A DNA stretch of 24,964 nucleotides from positions 29,012-53,975 of the forward strand of contig DEJV01000014.1 of assembly GCA_002353525.1 (NCBI GenBank). Direction: 5' to 3'. The notes under the pieces are model-generated. The model did no database searches. It worked only from the letters and a program-made list of their open reading frames with translations, and had not been told where the DNA came from. Position 1 is the stretch's first letter. Each line of letters starts with the position of its first letter. Shown in pieces: positions 1 through 8,211 of the stretch. Origin of the DNA: Prevotella sp. UBA2739 (GTDB lineage: Bacteria > Bacteroidota > Bacteroidia > Bacteroidales > Bacteroidaceae). Both the position numbers and the translations under genes were made by a program.

Positions 1-21
1 CTGAGAAAATTCCTGATTTTG

Positions 22-52
22 TTGCAAGTTCAGAAAAATATGCCTATCTTCG
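22..52 (+). promoter_or_regulatory. Bacteroidota-type promoter for the GH31 gene
   Basis: TTG at 22-24, a 20-bp spacer, then TATCTTCG at 45-52, one mismatch from the Bacteroidota -7 consensus TAnnTTTG. Transcription would start near 58, leaving an A/C-rich leader of about 28 nt without a Shine-Dalgarno site before the ATG at 87. The same TTCG variant of the -7 box is found before the regulator gene at 8212. Found by eye; no expression data. Confidence 0.6.
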
Positions 53-86
53 CCTGCTGAAACAAAACAACAAACAACACAATCCT

Positions 87-2501
87 ATGAAACATCGCAA
101 GCTTTTTCTTTTCGCCATCTGTCTCACCATCTGCACTATGGGATGGGCAGCAAAAAAGAAAGACATCCGCACCGAGACTCAGGTGGTCAGTGGCGTCACC
201 ATCCGCCTAACCTATCTCTCCGACGACATCATCCGCGTGGTAAAATATCCGGGCACAGGAGCCATGCCCGACAAGAAGAGCTATTCGGTACTGCTCCCTG
301 AGACCAATGTCGACAACCCATGCGTCAAGGCTTCCATCGACCCACAGACGGGTTGTGTCACTTTCTGCGACCTAGAAGGTTCTGTGCTGCTCAGAGAGTC
401 TGGCACACCTACCCTCCAGCAGCGCCTCAGCGCGCCTGATGCCGACAAGCTACGCATCGGACAGCGGTGGACCCTGACCGAGGACGAGGACATCTACGGA
501 CTGGGCCAGCTGCGCGACGAGGCCATGAGCTGGCGAGGACGCGACATGGAACTATGGAACCACAATACTTACATAGCCATCCCCTACGTCACCAGCAGCC
601 GCGGCTACGGCCTTTACTGGGACAACGCGGGCAAGAGCCGTTTCACCGACTCTGCCGAGGGCATGCAGTTCACTTCAGAGGTGGCTCCCTGCATCGACTA
701 TTACTTCATCTATCGCGACGGGACACAAGACGGTGTCATGGCCGCTGTACGCCGGCTGACAGGACAGGCCACCATGTTTCCGCTCTGGACCATGGGCCAT
801 TGGCAGTGTCGCGAACGCTATAAGACCAGCGACGAGCTGGCATCGGTGCTCGACCGCTACCGTCAGCTGCAGATACCCCTCGACGGCATCGTGCAGGACT
901 GGCAGTACTGGGGCTGCGACAGCAACTGGAATGCCATGCGCTTCCAGAATCCATATTATATCAATAAGGTGGGCGACCCCGCCTGGGAGAAATATCTGCC
1001 CAACGACTTGAGAAACCTACCAGTGAAGGAGCCTCGTCTGAAGAGTCCCCAGCAGATGGTCGACTATGTGCACCAGAACAATGCCCACCTCATGATCAGC
1101 ATCTGGGCCAGCTTCGGACCGTGGACACAGCCTTACAAAGAACTGAAGAAGATAGGCGCGCTGCTGCCCTTCGACACTTGGCCGCGACAGAAAGGTGTTC
1201 TGCCTTATGACCCCTTCAACCCGAAGGCCCGCGACATCTATTGGAAATACCTCTCACACCTCTATCAGATGGGATTTGACGCCTGGTGGACCGACTCCAC
1301 TGAACCCGACCACTTCGAAGAGACGGCAGAGACCGACAGCTACCCCACCTACGACGGCTCATGGCTGTCGGTGAAGAATGCCTTCCCACTGATGACCAAC
1401 CGAGGCATCTACGAGCACCAACGGCGGACGAAAGGTAATACCAAACGCTCGGTGCAGATGACCCGCAGCGGTTCCTTCGGCTTGCAGCACTATGGCACCT
1501 TCTCATGGAGCGGCGACGTTGTGGCCTCGTGGAAGGAGATGAAAAACCAAATACCCTCGGGACTCAACTTCACGCTCTGTGGTATCCCCTTCTGGAATAC
1601 CGACCTGGGCGGATTTTTCTACTGGGAATACGAGCAGAGTCCCAAGAACCCTGCCATTCAGGAACTGCAGACACGCTGGATGCAGTGGGGCACTTTCATG
1701 CCACTCATGCGCAACCACTGCTCCAGTCCTATGATCAACGAAATCTACGAGTTCGGTGAGAAGGGCCACTGGGCCTACGATGCCATGGTCGATGCCGTAC
1801 GCCTGCGCTACCGTCTGTTGCCCTACATCTACTCCATGGCAGGCGAGGTGGTGCAACACAGTGGTATGATGATGCGCCCGCTGGTGATGGACTTTGCCCA
1901 CGACAAGACAGCCCGCCGCCTGAACGACGAATATATGTTCGGCCATGCCCTGCTCGTCAAGCCCGTCACCGACCCGATCTACACTTGGAAAGACGACCGT
2001 AAGCAGGGCCACGAAATCTACCCGGACATCCGTAAAGCCGCAGCCCCCGTGAGTGTATACTTGCCCGCCGGCGCACAATGGTACGACTTTTTCACCGGTG
2101 AGCGCCACGAGGGCGGCCGCACCCTTCTGCGCCCCACACCCATTACCGACATGCCCGTCTACGTCCGTGCCGGCAGCATCCTGCCCTTTGGCCCTGATGT
2201 GCAGTATAGCAGTGAGCGCCCATGGGATGACCTCGAAATACGCATCTATCCCGGAGCCGACGCTACCTTCACCCTCTACGAGGACGAGGGCGACAACTAC
2301 AACTACGAGCGCGGCCAGTTCACCGAGATAGCATTCCACTGGAACGACACCGCTCGCACCCTCACCATCGGCCAGCGCCGAGGCCAGTACAAAGGCATGT
2401 TGCAGCAGCGCCAGTTCCGCATCATCGTTGCCGGACAGCAGGACAAACCTGCAAAAGTCATCAACTACGATGGGAAAAACGTAGATATCAGCGGACTATA
2501 A
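87..2501 (+). CDS. GH31 family alpha-glycosidase (alpha-xylosidase/alpha-glucosidase-like), secreted
   Basis: An 804-residue retaining glycoside hydrolase of family GH31, which removes alpha-linked glucose, xylose or related sugars from non-reducing ends. An N-terminal signal peptide (hydrophobic run LFLFAICLTICTMGWA) sends it to the periplasm or beyond. An N-terminal beta-sandwich covers roughly residues 30-225, and the catalytic barrel follows with the GIVQDWQYWG segment. The probable nucleophile is Asp403 in WWTDSTEPD, and the probable acid/base is Asp477 in SWSGDVVASW. The GIPFWNTDLGGFF segment and C-terminal beta-sandwiches are also typical. The length is normal for the family. The WWxDxxEPD form resembles alpha-xylosidases such as those in xyloglucan loci, but other GH31 activities cannot be excluded. 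It is the first gene of the locus and has its own promoter; a repeat-rich gap with a possible hairpin separates it from the next gene. Confidence 0.88.
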   Translation: MKHRKLFLFAICLTICTMGWAAKKKDIRTETQVVSGVTIRLTYLSDDIIRVVKYPGTGAMPDKKSYSVLLPETNVDNPCVKASIDPQTGCVTFCDLEGSVLLRESGTPTLQQRLSAPDADKLRIGQRWTLTEDEDIYGLGQLRDEAMSWRGRDMELWNHNTYIAIPYVTSSRGYGLYWDNAGKSRFTDSAEGMQFTSEVAPCIDYYFIYRDGTQDGVMAAVRRLTGQATMFPLWTMGHWQCRERYKTSDELASVLDRYRQLQIPLDGIVQDWQYWGCDSNWNAMRFQNPYYINKVGDPAWEKYLPNDLRNLPVKEPRLKSPQQMVDYVHQNNAHLMISIWASFGPWTQPYKELKKIGALLPFDTWPRQKGVLPYDPFNPKARDIYWKYLSHLYQMGFDAWWTDSTEPDHFEETAETDSYPTYDGSWLSVKNAFPLMTNRGIYEHQRRTKGNTKRSVQMTRSGSFGLQHYGTFSWSGDVVASWKEMKNQIPSGLNFTLCGIPFWNTDLGGFFYWEYEQSPKNPAIQELQTRWMQWGTFMPLMRNHCSSPMINEIYEFGEKGHWAYDAMVDAVRLRYRLLPYIYSMAGEVVQHSGMMMRPLVMDFAHDKTARRLNDEYMFGHALLVKPVTDPIYTWKDDRKQGHEIYPDIRKAAAPVSVYLPAGAQWYDFFTGERHEGGRTLLRPTPITDMPVYVRAGSILPFGPDVQYSSERPWDDLEIRIYPGADATFTLYEDEGDNYNYERGQFTEIAFHWNDTARTLTIGQRRGQYKGMLQQRQFRIIVAGQQDKPAKVINYDGKNVDISGL

Positions 2502-2510
2502 TACGATTTG

Positions 2511-2524
2511 CTTTCAATTGAAAG
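2511..2524. repeat. 14-bp perfect palindrome after the GH31 gene
   Basis: CTTTCAATTGAAAG begins 9 bp after the GH31 stop codon. It is too short in the loop to be a normal hairpin, so it could be a dimeric protein-binding site or chance. It lies upstream of the stem-loop at 2540-2594. Confidence 0.4.
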
Positions 2525-2539
2525 TGTTTCAATGACAGG

Positions 2540-2597
2540 AACAGAGTGTCTTCATGCCTGAAACGTTGTGTTTTTGTGTCTGAGACACTCTGTTTTT
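2540..2597 (+). terminator. Possible long-loop terminator or attenuator between GH31 and the CBM96-like gene
   Basis: The arms AACAGAGTGTCT (2540-2551) and AGACACTCTGTT (2583-2594) are perfectly complementary over 12 bp, and the right arm runs into five T residues (2593-2597). The loop is long (31 nt). A competing small hairpin GTGTC-TGA-GACAC lies at 2576-2588. It may end or weaken transcription from GH31 into the downstream genes. The long loop makes this less certain than the terminator at 8075-8110. Confidence 0.45.
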
Positions 2598-2619
2598 ATG
2601 TCTGAAACGAACGAGAGAT
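2554..2619. repeat. Three imperfect 22-bp direct repeats
   Basis: Units start at 2554, 2576 and 2598. The first 11 bases follow RTGYCTGARAC in all three. The first two units also share TGTTTTT at their ends. The third unit diverges after its first half. The array overlaps the stem-loop at 2540-2597, so the repeat and the hairpin are not independent. No function is recognised. Confidence 0.5.
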
Positions 2620-2724
2620 GTCAAGGCTGCGTAGTTTTCCTGTCTCATTCGTATTCTTATAAACGTGACACTCCCAATCTGGAGCGTCTGTATCATCCGA
2701 AGAATCATTAAAACAAATAAGAAT

Positions 2725-4176
2725 ATGAAACAGAGTCTACTCAAGATGTTGGCGCTTATGGCCCTCGTAGTAACAGGAAATGCTGTATTGGCGCAAGAGA
2801 CATCGGTCACCCAACCCACTGCCGACACATGGGTGCGCGGCAACTCGCCTGCGTCGAAGGGCGGCACCAGCAATACGCTGGAAGTAAAAACTTACACGAA
2901 TGCCGACGACCCCACAAAAAGTAACTATTTCTATGCGCTGCTCTCATTCGAGTTTACGGCCCCAGAGGCTGGCAACGAGGTGAAGAGCGCCACACTGCGA
3001 CTGACAACCCGCTACAAGAAGGGCGACTCGGAGATTCAGCTTTTCCCCATCGATTGCACCGTTGATGAGGGTTCTACTGACTACAATGCCGTAGGTGAAC
3101 TCATCGAAAGCGCCAAAGCGGGCGAACCCATCTGCTCACTGAACCTGAAAGGTGACGGCAACAAGGCTCCCACAGATGCCATCGCCGAGGCCTTCCAAAC
3201 GGTGGATGCCTGGCAGAACGTGGTCGACCTGACCAGCTATGTAAAGAGTCTGACAGGCAACAGGTTCACACTGCTTATTGTGAAGCCCATGGACCAAAAC
3301 AGCTCTTCACAAATCTTTTCTCGCGAAGCTACCGACCAAGAGCTGAAAAACGGCTCTGTATTTGCCGCTACCGATCTGGTACCATTGCTGACGGTCGACT
3401 ATCAGGAGGCGACAGGAACTACACAACTGACAGCGGGTGCATCGGCCGACACCTTTGTGCGCAAAGGCAATAAGACCAACTACGGCAGCAACCCTACCAT
3501 GGAGCTCTATACCTATTATAACGAGAAAGAAGACGGCTCCGTAGAGGACCTCGACTTTGCCGGACTGATGTCGTTACAACTGCCTGCTGCCCCATCAGCC
3601 GACGACGAGTTGCAAAGTGCCACTTTGCGACTGGTGACAGAACGCGCCAAAGGCAGCATTGCTCTCTATCCCTACGAGGGGCAATGGGCCGAGAATGCCA
3701 TTTACGAAGAACAGGCAACGGCCATTGCCGAAGCCCGCGCAAAAGAAGCGATTGCCACGGTAAAACTGGCAGGCCAGTCGAACAAGGCTGTCACCGACAA
3801 TGGGGTGACGATGAACACTGTGGAAGAGTGGACCAACCTGATAGACATTACCAACTACGTGAAATCGCTCAATGGCAACAATGTGAACCTGTTTATCGTC
3901 AACCCTGCCAACACGAAAACCAGCGTGAAGGTATATACTAAGGAAGCTGCCGACGTAACCCTGAAAGACGGCTCGGTGTTTGCCGCTGCCGACCTGGTGC
4001 CGCAACTCATGCTGACTTATAAAAAGAAAGCGGGTGGTGAGACGGGCATCAGTCTCAACAAGAATAGTATGGATAAGGCTGTGTCGCAAGGCATCTACAC
4101 CATGAGCGGCCAGCGTGTAAGCAAAGCCACCCGCGGCATTTACATCATGAATGGCAGAAAGGTAGTTGTAAAATGA
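2725..4176 (+). CDS. Secreted protein with two tandem DNRLRE/CBM96-like domains and a short T9SS-like C-terminal tail
   Basis: A 483-residue protein without a catalytic domain. The ATG at 2725 is chosen because it starts the signal peptide (MKQSLLKMLALMALVVTG... cut after VLAQ); the reading frame is open back to a GTG at 2665, but that extension is not signal-like. Residues about 27-232 and 233-438 are two copies of one domain. Each begins with ADT(W/F)VR, continues with a LRL strand (SATLRL), a VDLTSYVKSL/IDITNYVKSL segment, and ends with GSVFAA(T/A)DLVP. This pattern matches DNRLRE domains, some of which are classed as CBM96 and bind alginate. The last 30 residues carry GIYTMSGQRV and GIYIMNGRKVVVK, a tail common on Prevotella secreted proteins and similar to a short type IX secretion signal. 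The stop codon overlaps the GH43 start by 4 bp. It is probably a free-standing glycan-binding protein; the ligand is unknown. Confidence 0.75.
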   Translation: MKQSLLKMLALMALVVTGNAVLAQETSVTQPTADTWVRGNSPASKGGTSNTLEVKTYTNADDPTKSNYFYALLSFEFTAPEAGNEVKSATLRLTTRYKKGDSEIQLFPIDCTVDEGSTDYNAVGELIESAKAGEPICSLNLKGDGNKAPTDAIAEAFQTVDAWQNVVDLTSYVKSLTGNRFTLLIVKPMDQNSSSQIFSREATDQELKNGSVFAATDLVPLLTVDYQEATGTTQLTAGASADTFVRKGNKTNYGSNPTMELYTYYNEKEDGSVEDLDFAGLMSLQLPAAPSADDELQSATLRLVTERAKGSIALYPYEGQWAENAIYEEQATAIAEARAKEAIATVKLAGQSNKAVTDNGVTMNTVEEWTNLIDITNYVKSLNGNNVNLFIVNPANTKTSVKVYTKEAADVTLKDGSVFAAADLVPQLMLTYKKKAGGETGISLNKNSMDKAVSQGIYTMSGQRVSKATRGIYIMNGRKVVVK

Positions 4177-5816
4177 ACAAAGGTCTGTTCTCACTGTTCC
4201 TACTCATGATGCCGGCCTTGGCTTCAGCGCAGTCGGTATCGCAGGTGTGGTCGCCCGACAACGGCGACGGCACCTACACCAATCCCGTACTCTTTGCCGA
4301 TTATAGCGACCCTGACGTGTGTGCTGTGGGCAACGATTTCTATCTTACGGCCTCGAGCTTCAACTGCATTCCAGGACTGCCCATCCTCCATTCCACCGAC
4401 TTGGTGAATTGGCGCATCATTGGCCATGCCCTGAAAGAGCAGAAGCCCGTAGAGCTGTTCAATCGCCCGCAGCATGGCAAGGGTGTGTGGGCACCAGCCA
4501 TCCGCTTTCACCGGGGCGCCTTCTACATCTATTGGGGCGACCCCGACCGCGGCATCTTCATGGTGAAGACCGACGCTCCCACCTCTAGACTCTCGGGAGA
4601 TGAGGCATGGTCGGAGCCAGTGTGCGTCATTGCAGGAAAAGGCATGATTGACCCTTGCCCTCTTTGGGACGACGATGGACGCTGCTATCTCGTCAACGGC
4701 TGGGCTGCCTCCCGGGCCGGTTTTAACTCGGTGCTCACCGTGCGCGAGCTTTCGGCCGACGGCACCCAGGCCATTGGCCTGCCACGCATTGTGTTCGATG
4801 GCGGTCAGGAGAACCACACCACCGAGGGTCCCAAGCTCTATAAGCGCGACGGCTGGTATTGGATTATGTGCCCGGCAGGAGGCGTAGAGATGGGGTGGCA
4901 GTTAGCCATGCGCTCGCGCTCGCCCTACGGTCCTTATGAGTGGCGCAGGGTGATGTGGCAGGGTAAAACCGCCATCAACGGCCCTCATCAGGGTGCATGG
5001 GTGCATGCAGGCGGTTCCGACTGGTTTCTTCACTTCAACGATCGTGCAGCCTACGGGCGTGTGGTCTATCTGCAACCTGTCGACTGGTCGAGCGGTTGGC
5101 CCATGATGGGCAATCACGGTGAGCCGTATACCCGGTTCCGCAAGCCGGTGTGCACCACCTCACCCATTGTCAGTCCGCAAGAGAGCGACGAGTTCAACGA
5201 CGGCCGTCTTGGTCTGCAGTGGCAGTGGCATGCCAACTACGAACAGACCTTCGGCATGCCCACTGCTGATGGTTGCTACCGTCTCTATACAGCCGACCTG
5301 TCTGAGGGGTATAAAAGTCTCTGGGATGTGCCCAACCTGTTGTTGCAGAAGCCTGCGGCGCCCCGCTTCACTGCCACCGCAAAGGTGCGTTTCGCTTCGA
5401 AAGAAGACGGACAGTATGGTGGCCTGCTGATGATGGGACGCGACTATTCGGCACTGGTTGTGGTGCGCCAAGGTGACACCTTCGTATTGCAGCGCCACAC
5501 CTGTATGGGTGCCGACGAGGGAGCCGTCGAGACCCGTCAGACCATTGCCACGCTTGCACCCACCCATCGCGACACCATCCCCTATTCTCCGGCAACCTGT
5601 CTTGATCTTTATCTCCGCATCACAATAAGCGACGGTATTTGCCGTTATTATTATAGCACCGACGGCAAGCGTTTCCGTGAGGCAGGCCGTCCGTTTACGA
5701 TGCGTCAGGGCAAATGGATAGGGGCCAAATATGGTTTTTATGCGGCTTGTGAGCAGCGTAAGGGCAACCGAGGATGGATGGATGTCGACTGGATACGGGT
5801 TGCACCTGTTGAATAA
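4173..5816 (+). CDS. GH43 glycosidase with C-terminal GH43_C2-type beta-sandwich (arabinofuranosidase/beta-xylosidase-like)
   Basis: A 547-residue inverting glycosidase. A signal peptide (MNKGLFSLFLLMMPALASAQ) directs export; no lipobox is seen. The five-bladed propeller covers about residues 25-320 and shows the GH43 triad: base Asp46 in YSDPDV, pKa-modulating Asp160 in GMIDPCP, and acid Glu218 in TTEGPKLY. Residues about 330-547 (starting ESDEFNDGRLGLQWQW) form the beta-sandwich usually attached to GH43 beta-xylosidases and arabinofuranosidases, and the whole resembles subfamily GH43_12. Expected products are L-arabinose or D-xylose removed from oligosaccharides. Its ATG overlaps the stop of the CBM96-like gene in ATGA, implying translational coupling, and the next gene starts 14 bp downstream. 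The subfamily assignment is by resemblance only. Confidence 0.87.
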   Translation: MNKGLFSLFLLMMPALASAQSVSQVWSPDNGDGTYTNPVLFADYSDPDVCAVGNDFYLTASSFNCIPGLPILHSTDLVNWRIIGHALKEQKPVELFNRPQHGKGVWAPAIRFHRGAFYIYWGDPDRGIFMVKTDAPTSRLSGDEAWSEPVCVIAGKGMIDPCPLWDDDGRCYLVNGWAASRAGFNSVLTVRELSADGTQAIGLPRIVFDGGQENHTTEGPKLYKRDGWYWIMCPAGGVEMGWQLAMRSRSPYGPYEWRRVMWQGKTAINGPHQGAWVHAGGSDWFLHFNDRAAYGRVVYLQPVDWSSGWPMMGNHGEPYTRFRKPVCTTSPIVSPQESDEFNDGRLGLQWQWHANYEQTFGMPTADGCYRLYTADLSEGYKSLWDVPNLLLQKPAAPRFTATAKVRFASKEDGQYGGLLMMGRDYSALVVVRQGDTFVLQRHTCMGADEGAVETRQTIATLAPTHRDTIPYSPATCLDLYLRITISDGICRYYYSTDGKRFREAGRPFTMRQGKWIGAKYGFYAACEQRKGNRGWMDVDWIRVAPVE

Positions 5817-5830
5817 CTATTCATAACACT

Positions 5831-7939
5831 ATGAAAAGAATATTATGGTTAGCCATGCTAATGGCATTGATGAGCCCTGCTGCATGGGGAGCAAAAAAGA
5901 GTAAGTCACTAAGCGAGAAGGACATGGGTGCATACCTGTTCACCTTCTTCAACGATCCTACCCACTCGTTGTTCATGGCCATCAGCTACGACGGCTATAC
6001 GTTCACCGCTGTCAACAACGGGCGTCCTGTCATTGCAGGAGACTCGATTGCCGATCAGCGAGGCATTCGCGATCCTCACATTTACCGGGCACCTAACGGT
6101 TCGTTTTATATTGCCATGACCGACCTGCACGTCTTCGGACGGGAGAAAGGACTGCGTACCACGCGCTGGGAGCGCAGCGATCAGTATGGTTGGGGCAATA
6201 ATCGCGGACTGGTGCTCATGAAGTCTGATGATCTCATTCATTGGACGCACCACGAGGTGCGCATCGATCAGCTCTTCCCCGATCATTTCGGACAACTGGG
6301 CTGTGCCTGGGCGCCACAGACCATTTGGGACCCACAAGAGCAACGACTGATGGTCTACTTCACCATTCGCCAGCAGGCAGGTGGACGTACCAAACTCTAC
6401 TACAGTTATGCTGACGACGATTTCACTACGCTGACTACCGAACCGCGTCTGCTCTTTGAGTATCCCGACGCGAACATACAAGTGCTCGATGCCGACATCT
6501 GTCCTATGCCCGATGGTCGTTATTTCATGACCTATGTGGCGCAAGAGAATCCGGGTGGAATTAAATATATGGTGAGCGACCGCATCAACCACTTTGCCGA
6601 CTATCATGCCCGGCAAATAGATGCCGAGCCCAAGGGCTGCGAGGCTCCTAACGTGTGGAAGCGCATCGGCAAGAAAAAATGGGTGCTGATGTATGATGTC
6701 TACAGCCTCAATCCCCATAACTTCGGCTTTGTCGAAACTTCCGATTTCAAGACGTTTGTTCCTCTGGGTCGTTTCAATGAAGGAGTGATGAAGGCCACCA
6801 ACTTCCAGTCGCCCAAGCATGGATCGGTCATCCACATCACCAAAGATGAGGCTCGCCGGTTGGAGCGCTACTGGCAGTCGCAACCCGAGACCACAACCAT
6901 CCGTCCCAGTGAGCTGTGGCTCGACGATAGCGGTCGTCATATCAATGCCCATGGAGGCGGAATCCTGCATCAGGACGGCACCTACTATTGGTTTGGCGAA
7001 CACAAGGCCGACAGCACCTCCAGCGCGATGATTGGTGTGATGTGCTACCGCTCTACCGACCTTATCCATTGGGAGAACCTTGGCACTGCCCTTGCCGTGA
7101 GCGACGTGCGTGGCAGTGACATTGAGCGGGGGTGCATTCTGGAGCGCCCGAAAGTAATCTATAATAAGGTGACAGGCAAGTATGTCATGTGGTTCCATCT
7201 CGAACTGAAAGGTCGGGGCTACCATGCAGCGCGTTATGGTGTAGCTGTGAGCGACCGTCCTGAGGGACCCTATAAGTTCCTCTACTCTCAACGGGCTAAT
7301 GCCGCCACCTGGCCGATAGGCTTCGGCAGTCGTGAGCAGGCCATTGCCGATACCCTCGATGTCGCCCACTTCCAGCCCTCGTGGACTCCTGCATGGAAGA
7401 CGGCAGTAGCCCAGGGCCTTTTCCTGAAGCGCGACTTTACCACCGGGCAGATGTCTCGCGATATGACCCTTTATGTAGATGACGACGGGAAAGCCTATCA
7501 CATCTTCTCCTCCGAAGACAATCTTACGCTGCATATCGCCGAACTCACCAACGACTACCTGCACCATACCGGGCGCTATGCGCGCATTGCCCCGGCAGGC
7601 CATAACGAGGCCCCGGCTATCTTTAAGCACGAGGGCACCTACTGGATGATTACCTCGGGATGCACAGGATGGGCACCCAACGAGGCGCGTATGTTCTCGG
7701 CCACATCGCTGTGGGGACCGTGGACACAGCATCCCAATCCGTGTGTGGGACCCAAGGCCGAGTTGACGTTTGGCGGACAGTCCACCTACGTGCTACCTGT
7801 AGGCAATGGATTTATCTTTATGGCCGACATCTGGCGCCCGCGCCATCCTAGTGATGCCCGCTACATCTGGCTGCCCATCGAGTTCAACGACGGTAAGCCC
7901 GTCATCAGGTGGAGAGATGAGTGGACACCTCGTTTTTAA
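5831..7939 (+). CDS. Two-domain GH43 protein: canonical GH43 plus GH43_24/34-type (exo-beta-1,3-galactanase-like) domain
   Basis: A 702-residue exported protein (signal peptide MKRILWLAMLMALMSPAAWG) with two successive five-bladed propellers. The N-terminal domain (about 30-345) has a normal GH43 arrangement: base Asp81 in RGIRDPHIY, an acidic pair Asp220/Asp222 in LDADICP as pKa modulator, and acid Glu271 in GCEAPNVWK. The C-terminal domain (about 360-702) starts with INAHGGG where the usual base Asp is absent. It instead has Glu438 in LERPKV, Glu593 in NEAPAIFK and Gln650 in GGQSTYV. That Glu/Glu/Gln set is the one described for exo-beta-1,3-galactanases of GH43_24, and GH43_34 members look similar. 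The two halves may remove different sugars from one oligosaccharide, for example arabinose and galactose. It is the last gene of the enzyme block, before the terminator at 8075-8110. Exact activities are inference. Confidence 0.82.
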   Translation: MKRILWLAMLMALMSPAAWGAKKSKSLSEKDMGAYLFTFFNDPTHSLFMAISYDGYTFTAVNNGRPVIAGDSIADQRGIRDPHIYRAPNGSFYIAMTDLHVFGREKGLRTTRWERSDQYGWGNNRGLVLMKSDDLIHWTHHEVRIDQLFPDHFGQLGCAWAPQTIWDPQEQRLMVYFTIRQQAGGRTKLYYSYADDDFTTLTTEPRLLFEYPDANIQVLDADICPMPDGRYFMTYVAQENPGGIKYMVSDRINHFADYHARQIDAEPKGCEAPNVWKRIGKKKWVLMYDVYSLNPHNFGFVETSDFKTFVPLGRFNEGVMKATNFQSPKHGSVIHITKDEARRLERYWQSQPETTTIRPSELWLDDSGRHINAHGGGILHQDGTYYWFGEHKADSTSSAMIGVMCYRSTDLIHWENLGTALAVSDVRGSDIERGCILERPKVIYNKVTGKYVMWFHLELKGRGYHAARYGVAVSDRPEGPYKFLYSQRANAATWPIGFGSREQAIADTLDVAHFQPSWTPAWKTAVAQGLFLKRDFTTGQMSRDMTLYVDDDGKAYHIFSSEDNLTLHIAELTNDYLHHTGRYARIAPAGHNEAPAIFKHEGTYWMITSGCTGWAPNEARMFSATSLWGPWTQHPNPCVGPKAELTFGGQSTYVLPVGNGFIFMADIWRPRHPSDARYIWLPIEFNDGKPVIRWRDEWTPRF

Positions 7940-8024
7940 CATTTTTTTCTGAGTAAATAACCATTCATATTCGTATCTATCATGAATACAAAATGGTAAT
8001 CAATGTTTTCTCTCTCAACATACA

Positions 8025-8077
8025 AGTTTTTTTAGGTTAATTGTAGATAAAGTTAGATGTTAGTTTTTTTAGGTAAA
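8025..8077. repeat. Pair of 16-bp direct repeats upstream of the regulator gene
   Basis: AGTTTTTTTAGGTTAA (8025-8040) and AGTTTTTTTAGGTAAA (8062-8077) match at 15 of 16 positions and start 37 bp apart. They lie about 70-120 bp upstream of the regulator promoter, in the 272-bp gap 7940-8211. Candidate activator sites, although low-complexity T runs weaken the case. The remainder of the gap (7940-8024) is AT-rich with a weak ATTCAT/ATGAAT inverted repeat at 7963-7987 and nothing else recognised. Confidence 0.4.
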
Positions 8078-8110
8078 AAAAGCCAGTCACTGCGAGGTGG
8101 CTGGCTTTTT
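8075..8110 (+). terminator. Rho-independent terminator after the double-GH43 gene
   Basis: The stem is AAAAAGCCAGTCAC paired with GTGGCTGGCTTTTT (one T-G wobble), the loop is TGCGAG, and the U-tract follows directly. An A-run on the left makes it symmetric and potentially bidirectional. It separates the enzyme operon from the regulator gene, which has its own promoter at 8147-8177. Confidence 0.85.
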
Positions 8111-8146
8111 GAGTTTGTGAGGTTTTGTAAAAAACAACCTATTTAG

Positions 8147-8177
8147 TTGCATAATTCAAAATAAATGAGTAACTTCG
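8147..8177 (+). promoter_or_regulatory. Bacteroidota-type promoter for the regulator gene
   Basis: TTG at 8147-8149, a 20-bp spacer, and TAACTTCG at 8170-8177. It gives a leader of about 30 nt to the proposed TTG start codon at 8212. The spacing and the TTCG box match the promoter before the GH31 gene. Confidence 0.6.
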
Positions 8178-8211
8178 CAAACGGAAACCATAAAAAACAA
8201 GATACACAATT

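Noticed and set aside
1503..2339. A 278-codon - strand open frame
   Set aside because: Opposite the GH31 catalytic domain; low-complexity Val/Gly/His composition and no motif.
5909..7732. A 607-codon open frame on the - strand
   Set aside because: It lies wholly opposite the double-GH43 gene, which has clear catalytic motifs. The antisense product has no recognisable motif or signal; long antisense frames are common opposite GC-rich third positions.
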